Origin: RGIG250 sp964540025
GTDB taxonomy: Bacteria; Bacillota; Negativicutes; Selenomonadales; Selenomonadaceae
NCBI GenBank assembly: GCA_964540025.1
Contig: CAZIKQ010000004.1
Location: 1 to 64,000, forward strand
Length of the DNA stretch: 64,000 nucleotides
Direction of reading: 5' to 3'
In this document: piece by piece, positions 40,480 through 49,445 of the stretch
How the letters are laid out: the number at the start of each line of letters is the position of its first letter
Numbering within the stretch: the first letter of the stretch is position 1
Made by a program: the position numbers and the translations under genes
Notes under the pieces: generated by a model
What the model saw: the letters and a program-made list of their open reading frames with translations, nothing else
Told to the model about the DNA's origin: nothing
Database searches by the model: none

Positions 40480-42384
40480 TCAGCCGTTCCTCTGATACTC
40501 AAGATTTTTCCGATTTACGAGCCCTTCCTTCACCGCCGTAAAGAAATCAAAAACCGCCCTGGCCGCTGAGCCGTTCATCCCGGGGACCGCCGCCAGCTCC
40601 TCCCGGCTGGCCTCCCGGATTTTCTCAATTGTTCCGAAATGCTTCCATAGAGCCTGACGGCGTTTCGGCCCAATGCCCTGTATATGGTCAAGGATGCTCA
40701 CCAGATTCCGCTTTTTCCGGACATTCCGGTGATAGGCTACGGCGAACCGGTGAGCCTCGTCCCGGATCCGCTGCAACAGGAAAAAAGCCTGGCTGCGCCG
40801 GGGCAGTTCAATTGGGTCAGACGAACCCTCCGTAAAAACCAGCTCAAACTGCTTGGCCAGGCCGATAACCGGAATATCCCGATGACCGGCTCCCCTGATT
40901 ATTTCCAGCGCCGCGTTCAGCTGCCCCAGACCGCCGTCCACCACTACCAGATCCGGCGGGTTTTCAAGGACGTCCTTTCCATAGCGGCGGGTAAGCACCT
41001 CCCGCATAGACTGGAAATCATCGTTGCAGCCCTCGGTGGTTTTCAGCTTGTAACGGCGGTAATGGTCCTTATCCGGCGCTCCGTCTTCAAAGGCCACCAG
41101 AGAAGCCACCGAGTCGGAACCCTGAATGTGGGAAATATCAAAGCATTCCATTCGGCGGGGCAGATTTTTCAGGCCGAGAAATTTTTTCAGCTCTTCCACT
41201 GCTCCTGCCGTCGCCCCTCTTTCCTTCATGAGCTTCTCCGTCTCATCCTTCAGATACCTGGCGGCATTTTCAGCCGCCATCTCCACCAGGGCCTTCTTTG
41301 TCCCCCGGCGAGGCGCCTCTACGGTAACCCGGCCGTCCCGTCTGGCTTCCAGCCATTCCTTCAGGACCGGCAGCTCCTGGGCCGGCAGTGCCAAGGGCAA
41401 AAGGATCTCCCGGGGGATAAAGACCGCCTGTTGATAGTACTGCCCCAGAAAAGCCGCCAGAATGGCTTCGTCCGTCTCGTCCTCGCCGCCCTTCAGAAAA
41501 AATCTCTCCCGGCCGGTAACTTTTCCTCCCCGGACGAAAAGGATCACCGCGCAGGAAACCGCCGTCACATCATTCCGGGCCAAAGCGAGAACGTCCTTGT
41601 CCCCCGCCACCTTCGGCGAGTCGATCCTCTGCCGCTCCGCCACCTTCCTGACGGCGGCCAGCTGGTCCCGCAGCGCCGCCGCCCGTTCAAATTCCAGCCC
41701 CTCCGCCGCCGCTTCCATCCGTCTCTGGAGCTCCCTGCCCACATCGTCAATATGGCCCTCCAGAAAAAGCAGGACAGCCTTGACCATAGCCTGGTACTCC
41801 TCCCGGGACACCTTGTCAATGCAGGGGGCCAGACAGCGTTTTATATGATATTCCAGACAGGGCCGCCCCTGCTCCAGATGCTTGCAGGTCCTCAGGGGAA
41901 ACAAACGCCGGAGCAGTTTCAGGCTCTCGTGTACCGCCCCCACATCGGCAAAGGGCCCGAAGTAACGGCTGCCATCCTTCAAAATCCGGCGGGTTATCAG
42001 CACCCGGGGATATTCTTCCCCCAGGGTCACCTTCACGTAGGGATATGTCTTATCGTCCTTCAGGCTGATGTTGTAGCGGGGCCGGTGCTTCTTTATCAGG
42101 TTGTTTTCGAGAATCAGGGCTTCCACCTCAGAGCCGGTTATGATGGTCTCAAAATCCGCCACATGGGAAACCATAGCCCGGACCTTCGGCGAGTGGTTCC
42201 GTTGACTGCGGAAATACTGCCGCACCCGGTTCTTCAGGACTACCGCCTTGCCTACGTAAATGATCCGGCCTCCCCCGTCCTTCATAATGTAGACTCCCGG
42301 CGCTCCCGGCAGCTGCTTCAGCTTCTCCGCCACCGCCTGGGGCACTTCGATGTGATAAGGATCTACTATATCTTTCTCAGCCAT
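40480..42384 (-). CDS. uvrC: Excinuclease ABC subunit C
   Basis: A 634-aa nucleotide-excision repair nuclease that makes both incisions around bulky lesions bound by UvrB. An N-terminal GIY-YIG domain (GVYIMKDGGGRIIYVGKA), a UVR UvrB-binding segment (about residues 200-235), an RNase H-like C-terminal nuclease domain (RMECFDISHIQGSDSVASLV, DLVVVDGGLGQLNAA), and a helix-hairpin-helix tail (IQGIGPKRRQALWKHFG, ELAAVPGMNGSAARAVF) are all present. The ATG at 42384 has GGAGGTGG upstream; an in-frame ATG seven codons earlier is weaker. Confidence 0.96.
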   Translation of the reverse strand: MAEKDIVDPYHIEVPQAVAEKLKQLPGAPGVYIMKDGGGRIIYVGKAVVLKNRVRQYFRSQRNHSPKVRAMVSHVADFETIITGSEVEALILENNLIKKHRPRYNISLKDDKTYPYVKVTLGEEYPRVLITRRILKDGSRYFGPFADVGAVHESLKLLRRLFPLRTCKHLEQGRPCLEYHIKRCLAPCIDKVSREEYQAMVKAVLLFLEGHIDDVGRELQRRMEAAAEGLEFERAAALRDQLAAVRKVAERQRIDSPKVAGDKDVLALARNDVTAVSCAVILFVRGGKVTGRERFFLKGGEDETDEAILAAFLGQYYQQAVFIPREILLPLALPAQELPVLKEWLEARRDGRVTVEAPRRGTKKALVEMAAENAARYLKDETEKLMKERGATAGAVEELKKFLGLKNLPRRMECFDISHIQGSDSVASLVAFEDGAPDKDHYRRYKLKTTEGCNDDFQSMREVLTRRYGKDVLENPPDLVVVDGGLGQLNAALEIIRGAGHRDIPVIGLAKQFELVFTEGSSDPIELPRRSQAFFLLQRIRDEAHRFAVAYHRNVRKKRNLVSILDHIQGIGPKRRQALWKHFGTIEKIREASREELAAVPGMNGSAARAVFDFFTAVKEGLVNRKNLEYQRNG

Positions 42385-42480
42385 GATTCCACCTCCCTGC
42401 TTCAATTTTCCTATTATACATTAAAAATCCGGCAGGGTAAAATTCTCCCCCATTGGAACGGATACCGGTCATCCCCTCAT

Positions 42481-42515
42481 AAAAGAAAAAGACGGGCCGT
42501 CGCCCGTCTTTTCTT
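42481..42515 (-). terminator. Terminator of the pur operon
   Basis: GACGGGC pairs with GCCCGTC around a 4-base loop, with A and T runs on both sides, so it could act on both strands. It lies 16 bases after purD. Confidence 0.85.
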
Positions 42516-42530
42516 TTTACATTGTCCGGC

Positions 42531-43811
42531 TTATTTTTCCAGCCGCTCCAGGGCCCGGTGGGCAATGTCGCGGCGGTAATAAGCGTCCCTGAAGGAAATC
42601 TTCCCAACGCCCTCATAGGCCCTGGCCGCGGCGGATTTAATGTCCCCGGCCCGGCCAACCACACCCAGCACCCGTCCGCCGTTGGTGACCTTCACTCCGT
42701 CCTTTAGGGCTGTGCCCGCTTCACAAATATTGCACCCGATGGCTTTCGCCTCAGCCAGCCCGGTAATAGCGTCCCCCTTGACGTAGCTGCCGGGATAGCC
42801 CTTGGCGGCCATTACCACGCAGACCGCCGCGTCGGCGGACCACTTCACCTGAGTCTCGGCCAGCTTCCCATCTACACAGGCCAGCATGACCTCTACCAGG
42901 TCGCTGTCTAAGAGGGGCAGGACCACCTGGGTCTCCGGATCCCCAAAGCGGCAGTTGAACTCGATAACCTTCGGCCCTTTTTTCGTGATCATCAGACCGG
43001 CGTACAGGCAGCCCTTGTAGGGCTTTCCCTCCTGCTTCATCCCTGCGATGAGGGGCTCAAGGATTTCCTGCCGCACCTGTTCCATTACCTCCGGAGTGAC
43101 GACGGGAGCCGGAGCGTAAGTCCCCATGCCGCCGGTATTGGGCCCCTTATCCCCGTCAAAAATGCACTTGTGATCCTGGGAGGGGATCATGGCCCTGATA
43201 GTCTCGCCGTCGGCAAAGGCCAGGACGCTGGCCTCCTCACCCTCCAGGAACTCCTCCATGACGACTCTCGCTCCGGCCTCCCCAAAGGTCTTTTCCTCCA
43301 GCATGGAGCTGACGGCCGCCAGAGCTTCATCCACCGTCCGAGCCACCACGACGCCCTTGCCGGCCGCCAGACCATCAGCCTTGACCACGATGGGCGCGCC
43401 CATCTGACGGACGTAGACCCGGGCCCGGGAAGCGTTATTGAACACCTCGCAGCGGGCGGTAGGTATCCGGTATTTACTCATGATCTTCTTGGCAAAGACC
43501 TTTGAACCCTCCAGCTCGGCCGCCGCCTTGGACGGGCCAAAGACCTTCACGCCACCGGCCGTCAGCACATCGGCCACCCCTTCGGTAAGGGGAAGCTCCG
43601 GACCCACTACCACCAGGCCGATTTCTTTTTCCCGGGAAAGCTTCAGGATCCCTTCCCCGTCAGTTATGGAAACTCCCCCGATGTTTTCAGCAATCTCCCC
43701 GATACCGGGATTTCCCGGCAGCGCGTAAAGCTTGTCGCAGAGAGGGCTGGCCGCCAGCTTCAGAGCCAGGGCGTGCTCCCGGCCGCCGCTGCCAATCAAC
43801 AGAATATTCAT
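42531..43811 (-). CDS. purD: Phosphoribosylamine-glycine ligase
   Basis: A 426-aa ATP-grasp enzyme that joins glycine to 5-phosphoribosylamine. Conserved pieces: LLIGSGGREHALALKLA, PGNPGIGEIA, the ATP-grasp loop VVKADGLAAGKGVVVA, FLEGEEASVLAF and PNTGGMGTYAPAP, and EFNCRFGDPETQVVLP. Complete and of normal length. Last gene of the purE-M-N-H-D series, 9 bases after the purH-type gene. Confidence 0.97.
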   Translation of the reverse strand: MNILLIGSGGREHALALKLAASPLCDKLYALPGNPGIGEIAENIGGVSITDGEGILKLSREKEIGLVVVGPELPLTEGVADVLTAGGVKVFGPSKAAAELEGSKVFAKKIMSKYRIPTARCEVFNNASRARVYVRQMGAPIVVKADGLAAGKGVVVARTVDEALAAVSSMLEEKTFGEAGARVVMEEFLEGEEASVLAFADGETIRAMIPSQDHKCIFDGDKGPNTGGMGTYAPAPVVTPEVMEQVRQEILEPLIAGMKQEGKPYKGCLYAGLMITKKGPKVIEFNCRFGDPETQVVLPLLDSDLVEVMLACVDGKLAETQVKWSADAAVCVVMAAKGYPGSYVKGDAITGLAEAKAIGCNICEAGTALKDGVKVTNGGRVLGVVGRAGDIKSAAARAYEGVGKISFRDAYYRRDIAHRALERLEK

Positions 43812-43820
43812 GGCGACTCC

Positions 43821-44420
43821 TTACTTCTCGATCTCTCTGGCGAGATAAGCCTGAATAGCATCATCGTAGTCAGCGGTGTGGGCGAAAGCCTCCTGAGCCA
43901 AGGTCATCCGCAGGAGACCGCTGGTGACCCCATCGGTGAGAATCGCGTTGGCCACCTCATCGTACCGCTTAGGGTTCGTAACCACGGTAACAAAGCGGAA
44001 GTTCTTGGCCGCCGCCCGGATCATGGCCGGGCCCCCGATATCGATATTCTCGATGGCATCAGCCAGGGTAACATCCGGCCTGGCAATGGTTTCCTTGAAG
44101 GGATAAAGGTTTACCGCCACCAAATCGATGCCGGTAATATTATGCTCCTTCATGGCCGCCACATGGGCCGGATTGTCCCGGACAGCCAGAATACCCCCGT
44201 GAATATAGGGATTCAGGGTCTTTACCCGGCCATCCATGATCTCCGGGAAGCCGGTGACGTCGCTGACGTACATAACCGGAACGCCCGCCTCCTTAAGCAC
44301 GCGCATCGTCCCGCCGGTAGAAACGATTTCCACCCCGGCGCTGTGGAGTTTTTTGGCAAATTCCACGATGCCCGTCTTGTCGGAAACACTGATGAGAGCC
44401 CGTTTGATTTTCATGTTCAT
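43821..44420 (-). CDS. purH: IMP cyclohydrolase, single-domain PurH
   Basis: A 199-aa protein that matches only the N-terminal (MGS-like) cyclohydrolase half of PurH, the domain that closes FAICAR to IMP. Motifs: RALISVSDKTGIVEFAKKLH, STGGTMRVLKEAGV, DGRVKTLNPYIHGGILAVRD and NIDIGGPAMIRAAAKNF. It ends AYLAREIEK, just where the AICAR transformylase domain would begin in the bifunctional enzyme; purD follows 9 bases later. The formyltransferase step must be done by a gene outside the window. Start at ATG 44420 (or 44414) after AAAGGCGGGG; the open frame reaches 44522 but overlaps purN. Confidence 0.93.
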   Translation of the reverse strand: MNMKIKRALISVSDKTGIVEFAKKLHSAGVEIVSTGGTMRVLKEAGVPVMYVSDVTGFPEIMDGRVKTLNPYIHGGILAVRDNPAHVAAMKEHNITGIDLVAVNLYPFKETIARPDVTLADAIENIDIGGPAMIRAAAKNFRFVTVVTNPKRYDEVANAILTDGVTSGLLRMTLAQEAFAHTADYDDAIQAYLAREIEK

Positions 44421-44490
44421 CCCCGCCTTTAGATTTTTATTTTCCCCGTCCCCGAAGCTGGTCATCATCCCTCTCCGAGGCTGCCGGTAT

Positions 44491-45102
44491 TTACTCAGAG
44501 ATCCTGACGCAGCGGCCGTCAATGGTTAGCCTTCCCGCCAGAAAAAGCTCGATGGCCCGGGGGTACAGCTTGTGTTCCTCCACCAGCACCCGGGCCCCCA
44601 GGCTGTCCTCATCGTCCCCCTCCATCACCGGGACGGCGGCCTGAAGAATAATGGGCCCGGCGTCCATGTCCTCCACCACGAAGTGGATGGTACATCCGGA
44701 AACCTTCGCCCCGTAGGCAAGGACGTCACGATGGGCATGGGCCCCTTTGAAGGAGGGCAGCAGGGCCGGATGAATATTCAGTATCCGCCCTTCATAGGCC
44801 CGGATAAACCCGGCGGTTAAAAGCCGCATAAACCCGGCCAGGCAAACCAGGGTGACACCGTATTTTTTCAGCTCCCCCAAGAGCGCCCCGTCAAACTCTT
44901 CCCGGGAACCATACTGCTTCCTGTCTATGCAGACGACCGGAATCCCGGCTTTTTCTGCCCGCTCCAGAGCCATTACCCCTGGCTTGTCCGCAATTACCAC
45001 CCCGATGGGGGCCTTTATCTGTCCGGAGGCCACCGCATCAATGATGGACTGCAAATTTGTCCCCCGGCCGGAGCAAAGGACTCCGAGGACTTCCCCCGCC
45101 AT
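44491..45102 (-). CDS. purN: Phosphoribosylglycinamide formyltransferase
   Basis: A 203-aa formyl-THF-dependent GAR transformylase. VLCSGRGTNLQSIIDAV is the phosphate-binding start, the active-site residues are in RILNIHPALLPSFKGAHAHR (Asn, His) and GCTIHFVVEDMDAGPIILQ (Asp). Its start codon overlaps the purM stop (TGATG), so translation is coupled. Confidence 0.96.
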   Translation of the reverse strand: MAGEVLGVLCSGRGTNLQSIIDAVASGQIKAPIGVVIADKPGVMALERAEKAGIPVVCIDRKQYGSREEFDGALLGELKKYGVTLVCLAGFMRLLTAGFIRAYEGRILNIHPALLPSFKGAHAHRDVLAYGAKVSGCTIHFVVEDMDAGPIILQAAVPVMEGDDEDSLGARVLVEEHKLYPRAIELFLAGRLTIDGRCVRISE

Positions 45103-46151
45103 CAGGCGAAGACCCCGCCGGTCATGGTGACCTCATGCTTTCCCCTGGTGACCCTGCCGATCACGCAGGATTTTTCACCCCGAGCCGCCAAATCAGCCTG
45201 TACCAGCTCCGCCTCTTCTGGTGAAACGATGAGGATCATGCCGATGCCCATATTGAAGGTACGGTACATCTCCCTCGGGGCCACATTGCCCCACCGGGAA
45301 AGCAGGTTGAAGACCGCCGGTACCTCCCAGGCCGCCGCGTCAATGGCGCAACCCATATCCTCCGGCAGAGCCCGGGGAATATTCTCATAGAAACCGCCGC
45401 CGGTAATGTGGGCCATGCCGTGAATGTGAAACTTCTCCACCAGCGGCAGGACGACCGCCGGATAGAGACGGGTGGGCGTCAGCAGGGCTTCTCCGATAGT
45501 CTGGCCCAGCTCCTCGATATACTCGTCACCCTTCATCCCCTTTACGTCAAAGACAATTTTGCGGACCAGGGAAAATCCGTTGGAATGAACGCCGGTGGAG
45601 GGCAGACCGAGAATCACGTCACCCTCCTTTACCATACTGCTGTTGATCATCTTTGATTTTTCCACACAGCCAACGGCAAAGCCGGCAATATCGTATTCCC
45701 CTTCCGGATAGAAGCCGTTCATCTCGGCTGTCTCACCGCCGATAAGGGCGCAGCCGGACTCCTTGCAGGCCCCGGCGACCCCCTTTACTATTTCCGCTAC
45801 GGCCTCCGGATCCAGCTTGCCTACCGCCAGATAATCCAGGAAGAAAAGGGGCTCGGCCCCCTGAACCACAATGTCGTTTACGCACATGGCCACAGCGTCC
45901 TGGCCGATGGTGTCGTGCTTATTCAGGAGAAAGGCCAGCTTCAGCTTGGTGCCCACGCCGTCAGTGCCGGAAATCAGCACCGGCTCCCTGTACTTGGCCG
46001 CATTCAGGGCAAACAGTCCCCCAAAGCCCCCCAAGTCCCCCATGACCTCCGGGCGGTAGGTGGCTCTGACGTAATCTTTAATCAGGGTAACGGACCGATT
46101 GCCGGCGTCAATATCTACGCCGGCATCTGCGTAAGTCAACTGCTTTTCCAT
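45102..46151 (-). CDS. purM: Phosphoribosylformylglycinamidine cyclo-ligase
   Basis: A 349-aa ATP-dependent AIR synthetase. Opening YADAGVDIDAGNRSVTLIKD, then the ATP-binding GTDGVGTKLKLAFLLN, DAVAMCVNDIVVQGAEPLFF, GCALIGGETAEMNGFY, LPSTGVHSNGFSLVRK and the C-terminal HITGGGFYENIPRALPED. Complete. Lies between purE and purN, overlapping purN by one base. Confidence 0.97.
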   Translation of the reverse strand: MEKQLTYADAGVDIDAGNRSVTLIKDYVRATYRPEVMGDLGGFGGLFALNAAKYREPVLISGTDGVGTKLKLAFLLNKHDTIGQDAVAMCVNDIVVQGAEPLFFLDYLAVGKLDPEAVAEIVKGVAGACKESGCALIGGETAEMNGFYPEGEYDIAGFAVGCVEKSKMINSSMVKEGDVILGLPSTGVHSNGFSLVRKIVFDVKGMKGDEYIEELGQTIGEALLTPTRLYPAVVLPLVEKFHIHGMAHITGGGFYENIPRALPEDMGCAIDAAAWEVPAVFNLLSRWGNVAPREMYRTFNMGIGMILIVSPEEAELVQADLAARGEKSCVIGRVTRGKHEVTMTGGVFA

Positions 46152-46202
46152 TATTCATCCATTCCTTTCGCTTCCCTCAGGCCAAAAATGTTATGCACTC
46201 AT

Positions 46203-46688
46203 TCACACCTGAGCGGCGATGCGGGCGGATTTCACCGCCACCTCGTCCGCCAGCTTCTGGCGGTAAGCCTTCATCTTCTCCGCCAGCGCCGCGTCCCCTA
46301 CGGCGAGGATCTGAGCGGCGAAGATGGCCGCGTTTTTTGCTCCGTTAATGGCCATGGTGGCCACCGGGATGCCGGAGGGCATCTGAACCGTAGCCAGCAG
46401 CGCATCCAGGCCATTCATAGGCGAGGCATTGATGGGAATGCCGATAACCGGCTTCGCCGTGTAAGACGCAATGACGCCGCCAAGGTGGGCGGCCGCTCCC
46501 GCCGCGGCGATAAAGAGGGCGATCCCCTTCTCCTCCGCGGACTCGACAAATTCCTTTACCCGGCCGGGGGTCCGATGGGCCGAGGCCACCTCCACCACCG
46601 GCTCAATGCCAAATTCCTTCAGCATATCCGCCGCCGGCTTTACAACGGGCCAGTCAGAATCGCTGCCCATAACGATTGCCACTTTCAT
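46203..46688 (-). CDS. purE: N5-carboxyaminoimidazole ribonucleotide mutase
   Basis: A 161-aa class I-type PurE. Motifs: VAIVMGSDSDWPVVKPAADM, VASAHRTPGRVKEFVESAEE, AGAAAHLGGVIAS and GLDALLATVQMPSGIPVATM. The ATG at 46688 has AGGAGATGA upstream; the frame runs 12 codons further without a signal. First gene of the purE-M-N-H-D series. No purine riboswitch was seen in the short leader. PurK is not in the window. Confidence 0.95.
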   Translation of the reverse strand: MKVAIVMGSDSDWPVVKPAADMLKEFGIEPVVEVASAHRTPGRVKEFVESAEEKGIALFIAAAGAAAHLGGVIASYTAKPVIGIPINASPMNGLDALLATVQMPSGIPVATMAINGAKNAAIFAAQILAVGDAALAEKMKAYRQKLADEVAVKSARIAAQV

Positions 46689-46782
46689 GGGGTCATCTCC
46701 TGCTTTATTTTTTAATACGAGCAAAGCTCTCCGCTCCTAATATTAAAGGAAACACCGTCTAATGTCAAACAAAAGACAGAGC

Positions 46783-46817
46783 AAAAGAGCCGCCGCGCAA
46801 AACGCGCGGCGGCTTTC
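46783..46817 (-). terminator. Terminator of the D-malate-type dehydrogenase gene
   Basis: GCCGCCGCGC pairs with GCGCGGCGGC around a 4-5-base loop, followed on the - strand by TCTTTTGC. Strong stem. Confidence 0.8.
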
Positions 46818-46846
46818 TAATTACTGTCTTTTACTGTCTGCGTCCC

Positions 46847-47908
46847 TCAGCGGCGGAGGATCTCGATGATCGCCTCGCCGATTTCATCAGTTCTGGCCCG
46901 GCCGCCCAAATCCGGGGTGAGGGTCTTCTTCTCCACCAACAGGGTCTCAATGGCGTCGATTATCTTCTGGCCCCATTCATTCATACCCCAATGGTCCAGC
47001 ATTTGGGCAATGGACCAGATGGAAGCCAGAGGATTAGAAATCATCTGGCCGGCAATGTCCGGTGCGGAGCCGTGGATCGGCTCAAACATGGATGGGAATC
47101 TTCCCTCGGGATTCAGGTTGGCCCCGGCGGCCAGTCCCATGCCTCCGGCAATGGCCGCCCCCAGGTCAGTGAGGATATCGCCGAAGAGGTTGGAGGCCAC
47201 CACGATCTGGAACCGCCTCGGGTCCTTCACGAAAAACATACTGGCGGCATCCACCAGCAGGGTGCTGGTCTTTACCTCCGGATACTCCTGCCCCACCTCC
47301 CGGAAAATCTGATCCCAGAAAACCATGGAGTAGCCCAGGGCGTTGCCCTTGGAAATGCTGGTGAGGGTCTTGCCCTCCTTCCTGGCCAGCTCGTAGGCGT
47401 AGCGGATGACCCGCTCCGTTCCCTTCCGGGAGAAAACGCTGGTTTGCAGAGCCATTTCCTGGGGGGAATCCGGATAGAGGCGGCAACCAACGTTGGCGTA
47501 CTCCCCTTCGCTGTTTTCCCGGACCACCACCATGTCGATATCCTCGATGCCAACGCCGGTGAGAGGACAGGGAGCTCCTTTAAGCAGCTTGACGGGACGG
47601 AGGTTAATGTACTGGTCAAAGCCCTTGCGAAGCTTCAGAAGCAGTCCACCAAGGGAAATATTGTCCGGCACTCCGGGATAACCGACGGCTCCCAGATAAA
47701 TGGCGTCCACATCCTTGAGGAGCTCCAGGGCATTCTCCGGCATCATTTCTCCGGTCTTGAGATAATACTCACAGCCCCAGGGATAGTCGTCATACTCCAC
47801 CTGAAAGCCCGCCATACCGGCCACCGCCGTAAGAACCTTCCTGCCCTCGGCCAACACCTCCGGGCCGATGCCGTCTCCGGGGATAACTGCTACCTTGTAC
47901 TTTTTCAT
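46847..47908 (-). CDS. D-malate / tartrate-type beta-decarboxylating dehydrogenase
   Basis: A 353-aa enzyme of the isocitrate/isopropylmalate dehydrogenase family. VAVIPGDGIGPEVLAEGRKV and GAVGYPGVPDNISLGGLLLK, with YDDYPWGCEYYLKTGEMMP, fit the DmlA/TtuC branch (D-malate or tartrate) better than LeuB, whose substrate loop differs. Metal and substrate residues are in VVRENSEGEYANVG, SKGNALGYSMVFWDQIFREV, SNLFGDILTDLGAAIAGGMG and EPIHGSAPDIAGQ. AGGAGGCGA precedes the start. No leuC or leuD neighbours. The substrate is inferred. Confidence 0.82.
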   Translation of the reverse strand: MKKYKVAVIPGDGIGPEVLAEGRKVLTAVAGMAGFQVEYDDYPWGCEYYLKTGEMMPENALELLKDVDAIYLGAVGYPGVPDNISLGGLLLKLRKGFDQYINLRPVKLLKGAPCPLTGVGIEDIDMVVVRENSEGEYANVGCRLYPDSPQEMALQTSVFSRKGTERVIRYAYELARKEGKTLTSISKGNALGYSMVFWDQIFREVGQEYPEVKTSTLLVDAASMFFVKDPRRFQIVVASNLFGDILTDLGAAIAGGMGLAAGANLNPEGRFPSMFEPIHGSAPDIAGQMISNPLASIWSIAQMLDHWGMNEWGQKIIDAIETLLVEKKTLTPDLGGRARTDEIGEAIIEILRR

Positions 47909-47955
47909 AGTATCGCCTCCTGTATTTTATAACGCCTTTCAAAGCCAAAATATAA

Positions 47956-47988
47956 TCCGTCTCACAGGCTCCCCCAAAAGGGAGACTT
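47956..47988. repeat. Partial dispersed repeat
   Basis: TCCGTCTCACAGGCTCCCCC followed by AAAAGGGAGAC, matching in reverse the right part of the repeat at 5628-5658. Confidence 0.6.
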
Positions 47989-48026
47989 TTAACGATTACT
48001 CCAAAGAAAAATTTCCGGCGCAATAT

Positions 48027-48908
48027 TCAGTCCTGGTCCAGCTCCTTCAGAACGGCGGTCATTTCATCGAGGAAATGGCCCTCCACCGTCTCGATCTCTC
48101 CTCCGTCACTGGCCTCCGCCAGCCGATGGTCTACAGGCAGCCGGCCGAGAACCGGAATATCGTATTGGGCCGCCACATGGGCCAGGTGGCTTTCGCCGAA
48201 GATATGATGTTCCTTGCCGCAATCAGGGCAACGGAAATAAGACATATTCTCCACCACGCCCAGAATTGGAATATCCATCATCTTCGCCATCTTCACCGCC
48301 TTTTCCACGATCATGTTTACCAGATCCTGGGGGCTGGTGACCACGATGATCCCGTCCACCGGCAGGGACTGGAAAACCGTAAGGGGCACGTCGCCGGTTC
48401 CCGGAGGCATATCCACAAAGAGGTAGTCCACATCCTCCCAGATGATCTCCTGCCAGAACTGACGGACGACTCCGCTGATGACGGGGCCCCGCCAAACCAC
48501 CGGATCAGTCTGGTCCGGCAGCAGCAGATTCATGGACATGATGTCGATGCCCCCATCGCTTTTCAGCGGATAAGCGCCCGCTTCACTGCCCTGGATGTCC
48601 CCTTTTACCCCAAACATTCGGGGAATGGAGGGCCCGGTGACATCCGCGTCCAGGACGCCCACGGCGTAGCCTGCCCGGCTCATCTCCACGGCGGCCAGGG
48701 CCGTGACCAGGGACTTGCCTACGCCGCCCTTGCCGCTCATAACGGCGATTATATGCTTAACCTTTGACAGCTCATGGGGGGCAAGAACCGGCGGCTCGCC
48801 GCAGCCTGCCTGACCGCCGCCCTCGCCGCGGTCATTTTCCTGAGGCGCTTTCCGGGACGGGCAGTCGGTCTCACAGCCGGCGCAGTCAAAATCACAGCTT
48901 TCGCTCAT
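48027..48908 (-). CDS. Mrp/Nbp35-type Fe-S carrier ATPase
   Basis: A 293-aa P-loop ATPase of the Mrp/NBP35 family that carries or inserts 4Fe-4S clusters. The deviant Walker A is MSGKGGVGKSLVTALAAVEM, with DADVTGPSIPRMFG and LFVDMPPGTGDVPLT; the C-terminal CxxC is FRCPDCGKEHHIF. The N-terminus has a further cysteine set (CDFDCAGCETDC), as in Nbp35-type proteins, which may bind a stable cluster. GGGAGAGAG precedes the start. It lies between the dcw cluster's sbp gene and the dehydrogenase. Confidence 0.9.
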   Translation of the reverse strand: MSESCDFDCAGCETDCPSRKAPQENDRGEGGGQAGCGEPPVLAPHELSKVKHIIAVMSGKGGVGKSLVTALAAVEMSRAGYAVGVLDADVTGPSIPRMFGVKGDIQGSEAGAYPLKSDGGIDIMSMNLLLPDQTDPVVWRGPVISGVVRQFWQEIIWEDVDYLFVDMPPGTGDVPLTVFQSLPVDGIIVVTSPQDLVNMIVEKAVKMAKMMDIPILGVVENMSYFRCPDCGKEHHIFGESHLAHVAAQYDIPVLGRLPVDHRLAEASDGGEIETVEGHFLDEMTAVLKELDQD

Positions 48909-49051
48909 TTTACTCTCTCCCTTGCAATAGTCTGAACATATATCGGTTTAATCTTATCACTTTTTCCCTCTGTAATCAAAAGAATTGTCCCGGAAATGAT
49001 CCGCGATTTTCCGCCCGGATTTCTGCTCGCAAATCTTTTCCGCCCGTACAT

Positions 49052-49088
49052 AAAAACAAAACCGGATCCTTCTGAAACGAGGACCCGG
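49052..49088 (-). terminator. Terminator at the end of the dcw cluster
   Basis: On the - strand CCGGGTCC pairs with GGATCCGG and TTTTGTTTTT follows. It stands right after sbp, where ftsA and ftsZ would come in many Firmicutes. Confidence 0.8.
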
Positions 49089-49106
49089 CCGGCAAAATTT
49101 CTGTTT

Positions 49107-49445
49107 TCAATTGTTCTTCCTGTCCAGCATATAGCGGCGGATTATGGCCAGGTTCTGAAAAATCCTCAGACCGAAAGCGATCAGAGCCACCATGTAAAGG
49201 TCGATTCCCAGCTTATCGCCCAGATAAACCAGTACAGCCGCCAGCACCGCATTAACGAAGAAACCGGAAAGGAAAATCGTGTTATCAAATTTTCCGTCCA
49301 TGTCCGCCCTGATCCCGCCGAAGACGGAATCCAGCGTGGCGATCAGCGCCACGGAGAAAAGCCGGGAGTAGGCGACCGGTATATCCAGCGGACAGAGCAT
49401 TCCCAGCAAAATTCCCAGGGAAAGACCGGCGATTACAATGATCAT
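49107..49445 (-). CDS. sbp: Small basic family protein (DUF1290)
   Basis: A 112-aa membrane protein with three helices (IIVIAGLSLGILLGMLC, LFSVALIATLDSVFGGIRAD, FFVNAVLAAVLVYLGD) and a basic tail (RRYMLDRKNN). It is the small basic protein found in Firmicutes and Actinobacteria next to DUF881 and ftsZ. Its start overlaps the DUF881 stop (ATGA). The function is unknown, but synteny with division genes is strong. Confidence 0.9.
   Translation of the reverse strand: MIIVIAGLSLGILLGMLCPLDIPVAYSRLFSVALIATLDSVFGGIRADMDGKFDNTIFLSGFFVNAVLAAVLVYLGDKLGIDLYMVALIAFGLRIFQNLAIIRRYMLDRKNN

Noticed and set aside
40684..42579. Open frame of 631 codons on the + strand across uvrC
   Set aside because: Entirely antisense to an intact uvrC; composition is that of a shadow frame.
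43821..44420. purH truncated by a frameshift like those in the tad genes
   Set aside because: The end falls at the domain boundary and no transformylase sequence remains in any frame before purD, which begins 9 bases on.
46725..46846. Purine riboswitch before purE
   Set aside because: The leader is too short and lacks the conserved aptamer loops; only the terminator of the neighbouring gene is present.
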